Shown: one piece after another, positions 23,401 through 34,997 of the stretch
Numbering within the stretch: the first letter of the stretch is position 1
How the letters are laid out: each line of letters begins with the position of its first letter
From: Silene noctiflora
Lineage: Eukaryota; Streptophyta; Magnoliopsida; Caryophyllales; Caryophyllaceae
Direction: 5' to 3'
DNA: 50,680 bases
NCBI GenBank assembly: GCA_009801015.1
Contig: VHZZ01000556.1
Coordinates: 168,765 to 219,444 of the forward strand
Notes under the pieces: model-generated
Database searches by the model: none
What the model saw: the letters and a program-made list of their open reading frames with translations, nothing else
Told to the model about the DNA's origin: nothing
Made by a program: the position numbers and the translations under genes

Positions 23401-26400
23401 CATTTGACAGAATACCAATTGTACCCCTAAGTTTCATTAGTTGTTCCCAAACGTGACCTAAATATCTTAAATCGTCAACTTTTGCCGTTANNNNNNNNNN
23501 NNNNNNNNNNNNNNNNNNNNNNNNNNNNNNNNNNNNNNNNNNNNNNNNNNNNNNNNNNNNNNNNNNNNNNNNNNNNNNNNNNNNNNNNNNNNNNNNNNNN
23601 NNNNNNNNNNNNNNNNNNNNNNNNNNNNNNNNNNNNNNNNNNNNNNNNNNNNNNNNNNNNNNNNNNNNNNNNNNNNNNNNNNNNNNNNNNNNNNNNNNNN
23701 NNNNNNNNNNNNNNNNNNNNNNNNNNNNNNNNNNNNNNNNNNNNNNNNNNNNNNNNNNNNNNNNNNNNNNNNNNNNNNNNNNNNNNNNNNNNNNNNNNNN
23801 NNNNNNNNNNNNNNNNNNNNNNNNNNNNNNNNNNNNNNNNNNNNNNNNNNNNNNNNNNNNNNNNNNNNNNNNNNNNNNNNNNNNNNNNNNNNNNNNNNNN
23901 NNNNNNNNNNNNNNNNNNNNNNNNNNNNNNNNNNNNNNNNNNNNNNNNNNNNNNNNNNNNNNNNNNNNNNNNNNNNNNNNNNNNNNNNNNNNNNNNNNNN
24001 NNNNNNNNNNNNNNNAATGAAATAAAAGGAAGGTGAAAAATGGGTGGGTAATGAATGAAATAAGTGAATGTTGAAGAATGGAGTAATGAATAGAATAAAT
24101 GGAGGTTGAAGAAATAGAGGGTAAACAATGAAAAATAGGGGGAAAGTGTAAATGAAATAAATAAATTAAAAGTCAAAGCCATGTTAGCACTTAACGGAAA
24201 AAGTTGACGGTTTAGAGTGTTTAGGTCACGTTTGGGAACAACTAATGAAACTTAGGGGTACAATTAGTATTCTGTCAAATGCAAGGGTACAACTTAGAAA
24301 AGTGAAAACTTCCGGGGCACAAGGGAGAAAAACCCTTAATTTTTTTAACTAATAATCAATTTTTTCAAAAGAAATAAAAATTAGCCGAGTCCAAATTTAA
24401 ATTTGGATCCTCGTATCCAAGTCCTTGTTTTTGAGATTTCAAGGATCCAAGTGTCGGATCCGTACCCGTGTCGGATCCTCGTATCCAAGTCCAAGTCTGA
24501 GCATCACAAATAGAGTCATTTTGCCGAGTTCCTTCGATACGGTTCTCTCAACAGCCCTAGTTTACTCTACTTGTTCACCCGTGTCGGTTTGGGGTAGAGA
24601 CAGTCCACCGGGAAGACCGCCCTCCCAATTCGAAGTTTTTTTCCTGGAAGTCTAAACGTAGGTGACCAATACGGATTGTATTGCCCAAGATGCAATCCGT
24701 GTTGGAAGAAGCCAATACGAGTATTGCGATACGCAAAGGCACAGAAAAAGAGCAAAAAAATATGCACCTATTTCGCGAGTAAGGCCGCGACGACCATCAA
24801 GTACGATACCGAGATACTACCATGACCTCAAACTTGACAAAGTAGTGTGATTAAAAATCCTAATTGGATGGCCCTTTAGAGAAAATACAGTACTCATTCC
24901 ACGAGTAGAGGCATCTTTTTCAATCACAAACTAATCTGAAAAGTCAGGGAATGCTAGCACGGGCGCTCTGCTCACAGCACTTTGTAGTTCCTAAAATACT
25001 GCTGTGGCATTACCATTCCATAAAAGACCATTTTTTCCTCAATATTTTTATTAATGATTTGCTCATAATCCCATTGTCCCTCAGAAACTTCCTATAGTAC
25101 CCAGTCAATCTAAAAAGCCTTCAACTCCTTGATGCTTTACGCATTGGCCAAGTCAAAATTGTTTCACTTTAAAAGGGTTAGTAGCCACTCATGTGTGTAA
25201 AATGTGATTGTAGAATGGGGCTATATATTAAAGTATACATAAAGGAAAACAAATAAGAACTTAGTGGGCACTGAAAATGGAACGCGTTGAACTCTGGAAT
25301 GTAATGGCGGTATTTGTGAGTCCAAAAAGCATCACCAGAAATTCATAATGGCCCTCGTGTGTACAAAGTTGTAATATGCACATCTTCGTCACACATTCTT
25401 ATCTGCCAATACCTGGTCTTAAATCTTTTTTCAAGAAAATCGTAGAACCGTGAAGTTCATCTAAGAGTTCATCGATTCCTGGTAGGGGAATTTTGTCACA
25501 AATGTTTATTCAACTCTCTTTAATCAACACACAATCTCCAAGTACCATCCTTCTACTGAACTGGCCCCAGAGGAGGCAGAGTAGGGATTTTGGCTATGTC
25601 ACTACCCCACTTTCTAGCATTTCTCCTGTGATCTGCTCAGTGGCATATTATTTGTATGACCAGATACCTTTAAGGCCTCACAATTAAAAGGAGGAATGCC
25701 TACATCTGTTGGTAATGGCTCCTGTGTGGAGAAAGAGAGTAGGTTCTGTAAAAACATCATCAAACTTCAGCAAGGCCTTAATAGGTTCCAGAATGTTTAT
25801 TTAGATGATGCTTCAGACTTATTTGTATTAGGATCCACACTTGCGGAAATAATTATCCCGTTTTACAACCATTCAATAGTTTATTCCCCTCTAACCGTAG
25901 TAAACAATTCCCAACTCACTGGCCCAAGAGGGTTCAACTATTGTTTCCAAAGCAACATTTCACACACACATAGAGGTACAATCATTACATCTGCCCAAAT
26001 CCTACATTTTCCATTTGTGTTGATAATTGTGCAACAGTTAATTTAGACAGCTTCAATGATGTGTAGCAATGGCAGAAGCTCCAAGAAAATGATTTAATGA
26101 CGGAAGAAGGATATTCAAAGCCCCAAAAAGAGACATATACCAGTTTTAATTATCCGAAGGGACTAAACCTGAAGAAGAATCACAAATGGAAAGTCAACAA
26201 AGGAATTAAAAATGGCTTACCCATTCCTGCAATTGTGAGGTGGACTGTATCCTAAAGTTCAGTCTAATCTATAAATCCCATTGCAATCACATTTGAGAGA
26301 TGCAAGTAACTGAGAGGAATTGCTAGCTACGTATTAAATATTGATTTCTGTCACGTGCATGGTAGCTATCGAGCATCAAGGAGAGGCTCATCTTCTCCCT

Positions 26401-29400
26401 TCAACACATTTATATGTCCCCATCTCATTTTTAGTCTATCCCAATTCCCACAATACTTGGCCCCTTTCTATGTCTAGTAAAATAGAAGGGAAAACTTCCC
26501 ACACTATCTAGGATAACTGCTTGCTCACTTTCAGTAGAATTATTTTATAGGGCATTTTGATACACTATCGAGCATCAAGAAGAGGGTCATCTTCTACACC
26601 ACTATTATGTGAAACTATAGACATTTACTCCCTTCTATATCAAGGAGGGGCTCAATCCAATGTATATTCCCCATTATTTTCTTTTTGGACCATACAAAAA
26701 TAATTGACTCCCTTCTATAGCCAGTAAACTAAAAGGACGAATATCATATTATCCCCCTTATATAATGTACTTTCGCAAGGTGGGGGAATGAAATATTTCA
26801 TAAATACAGTCTCTAGTCAAAGGGGACAATATAGGTGGGATAGAGCGAGTAAACAAGAAAACAAAACTGGCATCACTACCCTCCCAATCACTACAATTGT
26901 TGAGTTTAGAAAGTTTCTTGTATAAAAGAGAATTATTTTTCAGTTGAAAAGAATACCCTTTAAAATGCTGTTGTTGATGATAGGACTTTTGCAAGTTTGA
27001 CTTTTCACATAAATCCATCATGAAACCGAAACAAATTGAACTTATAGAAAATTTGCTACTTTTACCCAAGCACTTAAAAAGACCGACCCAGGAGGCATAG
27101 TTGGAAAGTTGGATGATCCTAGAGACACTTAGCATCCAATAGTTAGAGCAAAAGCCAAATATAAGCTACAGTAAATACGATGAAAATTTGCGCAAGCAAA
27201 GATGCAAAAAGCTAATACATATAGCTGCAAATAGCTCATATTTAACTACATGTGCCACAGTGTGCTACTGAGATAAGGACATACCTGATGGTTATTCTCT
27301 GAGTTATGTACTTACATGCCTCTGAAATTACCATACCCAGCATGTTTCATAAACTCCTACAGATTATTGCTGAATCCAAATTGTATATCCATTGCCAGCA
27401 TGAAATCTGTGATTGACCGCTATAGCAAAGTTAGAGAGGAGCAGAACCAGCTGGTAAATCCAAATAGTGAACTAAAGGTACATGCAGTCTTTCATTCTCT
27501 ACTCTAATGTTACTAATATAGTAAACTCATTATCATCTAACTTGAGAAAAACAGCTACGCCTTTTTTTCTTGCCATCTTTCACTTGCTCACTTCACTATG
27601 TACCTCCTAGTAATAGTTCCAATAACAGCTGACCAGGAATTATTTTGGTACTAACTCCATTTGTCGTCGTTATTGCTATCAATAAGACAACATGGGGACT
27701 GAACAACTATCCGTTGTGATTGTTGTAGTTATTTTGGGACTTAGTCTTTAACATTGTTGTTAAGTTATAAATATAAAATACCAGTGACATGGCTAATAGG
27801 CCAAGAAAAGTGACATGGCTAATAGGCCAAGAAAAGTGACATGGCTATCTGGAAGATATTTTTACGACAACTTCATTAAGTCATCCATAACAACGTAACA
27901 GTAGTGACAACCATCATCCCATAAAAAATAACCTCTATTCAACTCCGATTCCATCTAGCATTTCTTCCCATCTTGCATTTTACAAACAGGCCAAAATCAC
28001 AGTAAATTGCACTCAAACACCAAATCAAATTCAAACTTCGTTGGACTTCGTGTTTATAGTTTAAATCACTCCATTTTTGTATATTCTACTGCTACAATTA
28101 CATTTTATGCGGAACAAGATAATGTCCCAGATCCGATCCAAATTAAGAATCTTATATTTCGCCAAAAAATTGTATCACCTATCTTATATGTAAAAATAAA
28201 TATTTTGAATATTCTTTAAAAGGCCTGAAGGCCTCTAGCTCTTAATTTTTGGAGTTCAAATCCCTGCGTCCAACTCCAAATCTGATACAATCCATCTTTA
28301 AAAAACTTGCATCCACAATTCCGCATGTGAACGAAATTTTCTAGTCCAACGTGAATAGCTAATCGGATCGCATTGGATTTTATATTATACGAAAACCGAT
28401 GACGCCCCTATTTGTGTCTACATCAAATACAATAAATCCAATCACCAGAAACAAATTCAAGAATCACATTCCATATCATTACAAAAAGCAATTGAGCCAT
28501 ATCACATAGATTTTTTTTGGTGACTAGCCATATCATATTGATAAGATTCAGATGTTTCATTGAGTCTTAATGTTTTTCTCTGCCTAGCAGTTTTGGCAAA
28601 ATGAAGCTGCAATGTTAAAACAGCAGCTGCACATCCAGCAAGAACGCCACCGGTATGATTCTGCTCTATGTATGATTAACCACTTGATTAGACTTAAACT
28701 ACACAGGAAACCAACATTTGAGTCTCTCAGAATAACCATGAGAGCCGAAGGTTGGATTTTGTCACAGAATTATCCTCACATAAAGATTTCAGATACAAGA
28801 ACACCAAGATTAGCAGAATACATGTGAAAATTTACAATGCATCTTAAATAATATGTAGTTAAGAGCATATGGAATCATTTCAGGAATACAGTGTCAAAAG
28901 CTAATACCACATTGATGAGTTAAAGATAAACCCTGTACATTGAAGCAGATGATAATGTAAGATCGCATTCCTACTAAAAAACAAATTGTTATGTGCATTG
29001 TAGAACACTTACTGTTAATTCCGTCTTACACTCTCTAGAGACAGTAATAGTGGTCTCATTGCCAATGGTGTCTTCTACTAGGTCACCTAACTATGTTTCA
29101 TGCAGTTTAACACTTAAATTCATAAGTAAACAAAACGAACAAATACTGTCATAATATAACATGGAGAGTCAATTTATTTCACACTGCAGACATATTATGG
29201 GAGAAGAGCTCTCTGGTCTGAGTGTTAAAGACCTTCAAAACCTCGAGACTCAACTAGAAATCAGCCTAAGAGCAGTCCGTACAAAGAAGGTACTGAAAAC
29301 AAGGTTACAGAGAATATATGCAAATGGTCCAAAACGTTGACTCATAAGCCTTTGTTTTGCAGGATCAACTGTTTTTTAACGAGATACATGAATTAAATCA

Positions 29401-29949
29401 AAAGGTTAAACTTAGTTCTTCCATATTTATTTATCAGTTACATTAACAGCGGTAATTACTATTTCAGTACTTAAAAGATAAAAAACGTGTTACAGGGGAA
29501 GCTCATTCATCATGAAAATGCAGAGCTGTACAAAAAGGTAAATCTTATTCGCGAAGAAAACATGGCTCTGTGCAAAAAGGTATTTGCTGGTTTAGTAATG
29601 TACATGATATCTTCTGCAAGTACCAAAGGTGTTGGATATGAAGAACTTTAATGTCACGAGTTTCTTTTCAGGTACATGAAACTGGTGAAACAAGTGGTTC
29701 TCATAGAGATATGCTTAGCAATAGCAAAAATGTTAGAGAGAAATCCAATGGACATCTCCATCTACAACTACATCAATCACAGCAGCAAAACAATGAATCA
29801 GCTAACGAAACAGCTGGAACAATCGAATTGGGGTATATCACATGTGATAAACTATTCAATAACAGTTGTCCAATATTGTTAACAAAATATGATCCAATTT
29901 TGCCCAGATTTAATTTGTTTATTATCACTGCAGACTGCAACTGTACTAG
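20485..29949 (+). CDS. MIKC-type MADS-box transcription factor, AGL17/ANR1 clade
   Basis: Eight exons, 20485-20666, 27399-27477, 28591-28652, 29190-29289, 29363-29404, 29496-29579, 29672-29832 and 29934-29949, join in phase to 726 bases (241 residues plus stop). Sizes 182, 79, 62, 100, 42 and 84 are those of typical MIKC genes. Residues 1-60 are an intact MADS domain ([20 protein letters not shown]...) that binds CArG-box DNA as a dimer. Next come the intervening region ([17 protein letters not shown]) and a K domain from about residue 88 ([28 protein letters not shown]). The C-terminal region ends in ELGLQLY, close to the LGLQL- ending of ANR1-type proteins. In Arabidopsis the clade includes ANR1 (nitrate-responsive root growth), AGL16, AGL17 and AGL21. 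Which orthologue this is cannot be decided by eye. The last coding exon holds only five codons and the stop. Intron 1 is 6732 bases and packed with nested transposons. The other introns are 73-1113 bases. Confidence 0.95.
21930..22871 (-). mobile_element. Ty3/gypsy retrotransposon remnant: integrase and possible chromodomain end
   Basis: Minus-strand reading gives a decayed integrase, clearest at 22383-22565: [20 protein letters not shown] and, further on, [11 protein letters not shown]. These match the conserved RCxxGDxPKxWxxWLPLAEWWYN...TTPF block of gypsy integrases. Upstream of it (22566-22850) is the 'VISDSDKI' block of the catalytic core. Below 22250 frame-broken pieces ([10 protein letters not shown], then a VKW-containing stretch) resemble the region just before and within a chromodomain. 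Many stops and frameshifts are present, so it is inactive. It lies in MADS intron 1, antisense to the gene, and belongs with the reverse transcriptase piece at 24885-25690. Confidence 0.75.
22527..22872. repeat. 162-bp tandem duplication of integrase sequence, 2.1 copies
   Basis: The unit beginning TATCCAATTCACCCACTCC starts at about 22527, 22689 and 22851. The first two copies appear identical. The third is cut after 22 bases at the mitochondrial rRNA fragment. 162 bases is 54 codons, so the duplication kept the integrase frame. Confidence 0.9.
22871..23090 (-). pseudogene. Nuclear copy of mitochondrial 26S rRNA (rrn26), part 1
   Basis: The plus strand is antisense to large-subunit rRNA. 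Anchors include TAGGACAGTTAGAGTTACTG, CTTCCAGCACCGGGCAG, GTCCTGTGTTTTTAATAAAC and CTTCTCCCGAAGTTACGG. The wording is closer to plant mitochondrial rrn26 than to plastid 23S (for example TTAATAAACAGTC). It is diverged, hence an old insert. It continues at 24518 after an inserted DNA element. Confidence 0.85.
23347..24335. mobile_element. Nested element with about 145-bp terminal inverted repeats (MULE-like)
   Basis: The left arm 23347-23490 (GGGTTTTTCTCTCTTATACC...) is inverted at 24190-24335. Both contain the same blocks, TTGTACCCTTGCATTTGACA and CCCAAACGTGACCTAAA-type sequence. Flanks TTAATTTTC and TTAATTTTT agree at 8 of 9 positions, the target-site length of Mutator-like elements. The middle is largely an assembly gap, so coding capacity is unknown. 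Confidence 0.75.
23491..24015. other. Assembly gap (525 N)
   Basis: Run of N inside the long-inverted-repeat element. The gap probably follows from the inverted arms. Any frame crossing it is meaningless. Confidence 1.
24518..24596 (-). pseudogene. Nuclear copy of mitochondrial 26S rRNA (rrn26), part 2
   Basis: Continues the antisense rRNA exactly where part 1 stops: ATTTTGCCGAGTTCCTTCG, then GGTTCTCTCAACAGCCCTAG and CCGTGTCGGTTTGGGGTA. After about 24596 the similarity I can recognise ends. The origin of 24600-24880 is unclear. Confidence 0.8.
24885..25690 (-). mobile_element. Ty3/gypsy retrotransposon remnant: reverse transcriptase
   Basis: Read on the minus strand from high to low coordinates, broken frames show the ordered blocks of gypsy reverse transcriptase: [43 protein letters not shown], a lost catalytic YxDD region, LTGYYRKFL, and [13 protein letters not shown] followed by VIEKDAS at the RNase H border. 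Stops and frameshifts show it is dead. It lies in MADS intron 1, antisense to the gene. The intervening RNase H and early integrase have been lost. Confidence 0.85.
27784..27847. repeat. 26-bp minisatellite, about 2.5 copies
   Basis: GTGACATGGCTAATAGGCCA plus AGAAAA repeats at 27784, 27810 and 27836 (last copy partial). It lies in intron 2 of the MADS-box gene. Confidence 0.9.
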
Positions 29950-31634
29950 AAGAGATGAATTTCTAGAAGCGTACTACCCAAGTCAATCTTTCAAGGTTAC
30001 TACGCCCTGCTTCTATTTTTTTTGTGGGTACAAGACCACAAACCTTCTGAAAAATAATGTTCGTCAATTAAATGGCAGAATTTGCTAGTGCATGATGGAA
30101 TTTCGAAGAAGGTTCATAGGCAAGACCTAATAGATCATGAAAACCCTAAGAACTGTAATAATAAGAAGGATGAGGCATAAGCCCTATGCTCTTGAGTTAT
30201 TTCTCCAACTTTTGATATGTTGAAGTTAAGCTGAACAGATTGTACTTTGGTAAAAAAAAAAAAAAAATCACCCATTTAACTACCAAAATGAACTACGTAT
30301 GACCCCATTAGTTACTGACTCGATATAGAACAATCAGTGTACCACACTGAAAATTAATATAGGATTGGGGGAATAGCATGTGAAGTTTCTGTGAGGTGGG
30401 AGTGTGAGACTAATATCTGGTTATCAACAAAGAGATTGTTTTACGCAATATTTCAAAGGCTTCCTATGGAGTAACACACTTTACATTGGTAAATCAGATT
30501 TCATTGTAAGGACAACTTCAGGAAATAACCATTCAATGGATTTTCTAAAAAAAACTTGCAAATTAGCATTGGTAAGACAAAGATATGGAATAGTTTATTA
30601 TAGGGGGTAAGCAAGCACAAGTGAACAGGTAATAGGTTTATGAGTGTTATCATTTGACAAAAAAATGATCCTTCCTTTTCATATGTAAGGTAAAATGAAG
30701 GCATTGCTAAGCTTAGTTGTATTAATTTTGTTGAGAATGTGGATGATATAACACAGCACAATGACTTTTGTAGTCAGTTCAACCAAATAGAAAAACTTGA
30801 ACAGTCATAAGGAAGTAAAAAAAAAAAGGATCATAGAAATTTATGCACAAGGCAAGTAATAAACTAATAATTGTAATTTTGTTCAGAAAAGGCAGTAAAA
30901 CTTACCTGTCATGCTCCACAGATGTGGGCAAATGATTTAGAATATTAGGAACAAGAAGATGAATCAGTTAAAGGCTTAAAGGTTGACAAAAGCCATTGCT
31001 AACTCGGCTACTTCTTGTTATACTAAAAGGTGTTGCACTGACTGGCTAAAACTTGCAGGTGAAGAATCCCCAACATGCAACTCCCACCTGCTGACCAAAT
31101 TTTGGAGACAAAGGAGACAACATGATCTGAAGTTAGTAAAGAAATTTGCAAAAAAGAAAATGTACCAAAACAGAAGAGGTATGATAGTAGGGTAGCAGTG
31201 ATCTATGTACCTAGAATTTTGTTATAATGTCGGGAAACAAATGCACATTTCAAATCCCAAAAAAAATAATAAAGGTTTCTAGTAATAAACATTGTCAAAA
31301 TAATTGAATGATATGATTTTACTCCATATAATATTCTATATTTCTTTACATGTTGACTAAACGGGTGTAAAATCAAACTTTCTTGGGCCACAATAAAACT
31401 AAACAGTTCAAACCTTAGGCGTAGGTTGGGAAATATTCTTATTATGAATAAATTGATTTAGCAAAGAGGTAAAATTAATATTTACGAGTACAAAGAATAC
31501 ACATATCAAAATCTTAGGGGGTGTCTCGTTTAACCATTTCACGCACGATGGTTTTGGAATGAGCTAAGCACATACCTTGTGTCAGTTTAAACATAATGTA
31601 TCATCAAGAGCCAAGAGGTACCTAACATTTCAGC
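29950..31634. other. Downstream flank of the MADS-box gene
   Basis: Probably includes the MADS 3' UTR, at least to the A run near 30252-30266. Short open frames at 30404-31195 resemble no known protein and lack splice partners. No second gene is supported. Confidence 0.4.
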
Positions 31635-32535
31635 CATATGCAAATATCGTACCTAAAGTTTTTTATTTTTGTTCAAAGGTGCCTTTTTTGTCGAAACATA
31701 CCAACTAATGTTTTCCGTCTAAAAAGTCAAGATTCCATCTTGACTTGACATTAGACATGATTTTTGTTTTGTCATGACCATATTCCTTCTTTGTTTCAAC
31801 ACCTAAATAATTTACCATTGTCGACCACCAACGACCTAAATTCAAACCACGCCTTAAACGACCAACAAATCCACCGCCATATACCAATTCGCCCAAATCC
31901 GGTAGAGTCTCTATCCAAATTCCATCCTAACCCTCCCCTCATCCCCTCACTTTCCCAATCCTCCTTTGCCACCACCTTGGACTAATCTTCATTGGCTACT
32001 ATCGTTAATCATCATTCTTGCCAACACTGAACTCGAAGTTGATGTAACAAAGGGGACAAAAAAAAAAACAAAGTAAGAAAGAGAAGAGACAATAAAAGTG
32101 GATAAGATTATGTCGGGGAGGATAGAGAATGCACAAGCGTAGGGAGAGAGATGGGGTGAGATGGCAAAAGTGAGGGGTGGTTGATTGAGGTGTGGCAGAA
32201 GTGGTGAGAATGAAGATGCCATGGGTGGAAAAGGAAATGGAGGTTGGTATGAGGAAGGACGAAGAAGACATTGTGGATGAGGTATGAGGAAGAAAGAAGG
32301 AGACATCGTGGATAAGGTATGAGGCGGGAAAGAGCAAAGATAATGTGGTTGAAGTTAAGGTGGTCATGGTTATATAGGGTGGATAAGAGACTAGCTAGGG
32401 TTAAATACTCTATCTTGCTTTTTTTTTTTTTTACGAAAAACGTTTGTTGGTGTTACCTTACGACAAAAATACTGTAAATCATAGGTACCTTCCAACAAAA
32501 AAAGACAACTTTAAATACCATATATGCAATACCTA
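31635..32535. mobile_element. MULE-like element with diverged long inverted arms
   Basis: The left arm (about 31640-31735: ATATCGTACCTAAAG, TTGTTCAAAGGTGCC, TTTTTGTCGAAACATACCAAC) is met in inverse at about 32420-32535 (ATATGGTATTTAAAG, TTGTTGGAAGGTACC, TTTTTGTCGTAAGGTAACACC). The interior is A/C-rich then G/A-rich with low-complexity frames only (Ser/Thr/Pro-rich or Gly-rich). No transposase is seen. Confidence 0.6.
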
Positions 32536-32537
32536 AA

Positions 32538-32870
32538 TGTTATGTATCCTTTAAAATATTATGATTTTTAACCCACATCTAAACCAATGAGGTATGGGTT
32601 TCTCATACCCGAGGAGGAGGTGGGTATGAGTGTATGACTCATATCACCCCTAGGTATCAAAACTAAAAAAACAAATGAAAAATTATTATATTTTAAAAAA
32701 GTGTGGAGGGCTCCAAAATTGTTATGTATCCTTTAAAATATTACGATTTTCAACCCCTATCTAAACCAATGAGTTATGAGTTTCTCATACTCGAGGCGGG
32801 GCAAAACTAAAAAAAAAAATGAAAAATTATTTTAAAAAAGTGCGGAGGGCTCCAAAATATTATTTCATAT
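32538..32870. repeat. Tandem duplication, unit about 182 bp
   Basis: TGTTATGTATCCTTTAAAAT begins at 32538 and again at 32720. Each copy continues with CCAATGAG(G/T)TATG(G/A)GTTTCTCATAC, an AT-rich stretch and GGAGGGCTCCAAAAT. Copies are diverged and non-coding. Confidence 0.8.
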
Positions 32871-33452
32871 ATTTTCTATAACCTATTTAATACGAAAAAA
32901 TTTTAAAAATTGTGGAACAAATAACGTGGTAGTTCAAAAGCATTTACATATTTGTTTAACGAAAAAATTATCTAACTTCGAAAAATAGTTTATGTAAACA
33001 CAACGACTTTAAAGAGCAAACTATATAACGAAATATAGATCAAAAGTTTTCAAATAAATATAAAAATATTCCAAATATTTAACCAAACACAAGCTTGGTA
33101 TGAGGTACCATGTTCCAGCAACTCCCTCATATGATTCCTTATTCCAAACTCATACCTTGTGTATAAAAAGTCCCCTAAATGTCAAAGTCTAAGGGTGAAA
33201 ATGGTAATGGCTTTAAGCTATAAAACACCATCACACCTCAATATTTTCGTGAAACTTCAATAATCTATGTGTGTGCGACCATTTGGGACTTTCTTTATTT
33301 TTTCCTTGAATCAAAGAACTTCTTTGCCTCCCACCTTTCTCCCAAGAAGATTATATATTATCTACACCTAGAACAATTGCCTTTTACAAATACGTCTTAC
33401 CAAACCTTCCTACATTTTTCCATAACCTTCTTTCGGTAGTTATTGCTTCTTA

Positions 33453-34295
33453 CTCCCTCCACATCTATTTGTTCCTCCCATTTGATAACTTTGCTAATAT
33501 GGCACAAACTAAGGGACTTAACAACTTATTTTCCAAGCCATAATTATCACTACTCCTAATTAACTCCTACTTCATAACCCCACCCACCCTCTACTCCCAC
33601 TCATCGTCATCCCCTCAACAAACAACAACAATCGTGTAGAACACCACCAACGTCGACACTACTCCATAAGCTTGACGCCGCTAACACCACCTCCACTGCC
33701 TTTTCTCTTTCCTTTGTGCACTATCTCCTTCCTACCCAACAACAAACATTTGTTCTTTGACCTTGAAACCCAAATCTACTTGGATAGACAATTTATTCTT
33801 TAAAATTGCCTAAGGGTTCTCGAAAGGCGGTCATCGTCCCTTTCGTGGTGGTAGGTGCAATAATGGCGATGGTGGGTTTGGCTGTGGATGGTTGGACCGT
33901 AACGAGTTTTGGTGGCGGTGTGGCCCGACAAATAGTTTCGGCCTTTAAAGACGGTCATCATCGCTTCTTGGTGGTTGGTGCATTAACGGCAATGGTGATT
34001 TTGGTTGTGGATGGTTGGGGTGTGGTCGGACAAATAGTTTGGGTGGTTAAGCGACGTGGTGTTAAAAGGGTGGTGGTGGTGGTGGTGCGAAGGTCGGGAG
34101 GTTTTGTGGTGGTGGGGAAAGGTTTGATGAAAGTGACGGGGACGTTTTCTGAATAAGGGGACGAATTGTTAATGTGTCGATCGATTTTTTTCTCAATAAG
34201 GATTTCTATTAATTGGGTCCATTACCATGTATTAGTATATTATTATTCATTTCTCTTAAGAACCGACAAATGGGGAGAACAAATAGAGGTGGGAG
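33453..34295. mobile_element. Stowaway-like element, 843 bp, GGT-rich interior
   Basis: Flanked by TA on both sides. Inverted ends are CTCCCTCCACATCTATTTG and the complement of CTCCCACCTCTATTTGTTC, running about 30 bases. The interior changes from C/A-rich to G/T-rich and yields a repetitive Val/Gly open frame at 33806-34156 that is low complexity, not a gene. Confidence 0.75.
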
Positions 34296-34997
34296 TACAT
34301 TTTTAATCCTCCTTTAAATACATACATTGAGCATATTGTACAAAATATTACTCAAAAAATATGCCCCACACCTCCATAAGACATGAGTCTTCACCCTATC
34401 CCTTTGATAGAATCCTGAACCTAAAAGAGTGAAATTTCATAATGGTTCACTACATTCTTTTATTAACTCCTTGTCACTTAATTCTGAACAACAAGGGCCG
34501 CAAACAACTAGACGAGTATGTAAAGGGGGCTCATAAGGGAGATTAAGGAAAGTAGATGAGAGGGAGTATTCTTTTTTCTAAACAAGATCATCATAATATA
34601 TTTAGGTATCTAATCCTAATAAACCCTAATTCCTAGTTCCTATATATTCACGTTTGGGCTCATTTAGCTTACGTAGTACAAAATCCAACAGTTTTGGACT
34701 CTTCTCTTATAGTGCTGATCATAGTTCTCATAGTTTCTCCAAGGTTGCACAGTATCCTTAGTTTGTTTCCTTTTGTCTTCTCTATCTTTCAATTTTTCTT
34801 ATTAGATTAATGTACACCAGGTGCTGAGGGTCGTATAAAAAAATACAATCGTGACCATTCAATTCCCATACATAAATCTTACCTAAAAAGATCATAAACG
34901 ACATGTGAATTGTAGAGTAGCGCATTACCTCCTAAATATATATTCCCTCCATTTAATTCAATTAGCCGCATTCAACTTTTATTATGAGCATAAGGCT

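Larger units (their letters stand above)
23091..24509. mobile_element. DNA element with TTGTGATGCT inverted ends, inserted in the rRNA fragment
   Basis: The left end TTGTGATGCTTGAACT pairs with the complement of the right end at 24496-24509 (AGCATCACAA). Both arms are rich in GGATCC/CGGATC motifs. Removing it brings GGGGTC next to ATTTTGCCGAG, exactly as in intact rRNA. Flanks ACGGGGTC and ATAGAGTC agree at 5 of 8 positions and may be a worn 8-bp target duplication. A second element is nested inside. Confidence 0.65.

Noticed and set aside
23475..24182. Long open frames of 184-235 codons on both strands
   Set aside because: They run through the N gap and contain no readable residues.
25696..26046. 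116-codon plus-strand open frame inside MADS intron 1
   Set aside because: It lies antisense to the flank of the decayed gypsy polymerase and shows no domain.
33806..34156. Val/Gly-rich 116-codon open frame
   Set aside because: Translation of a GGT/GTG low-complexity tract inside a Stowaway-like element. There is no domain or splice context.
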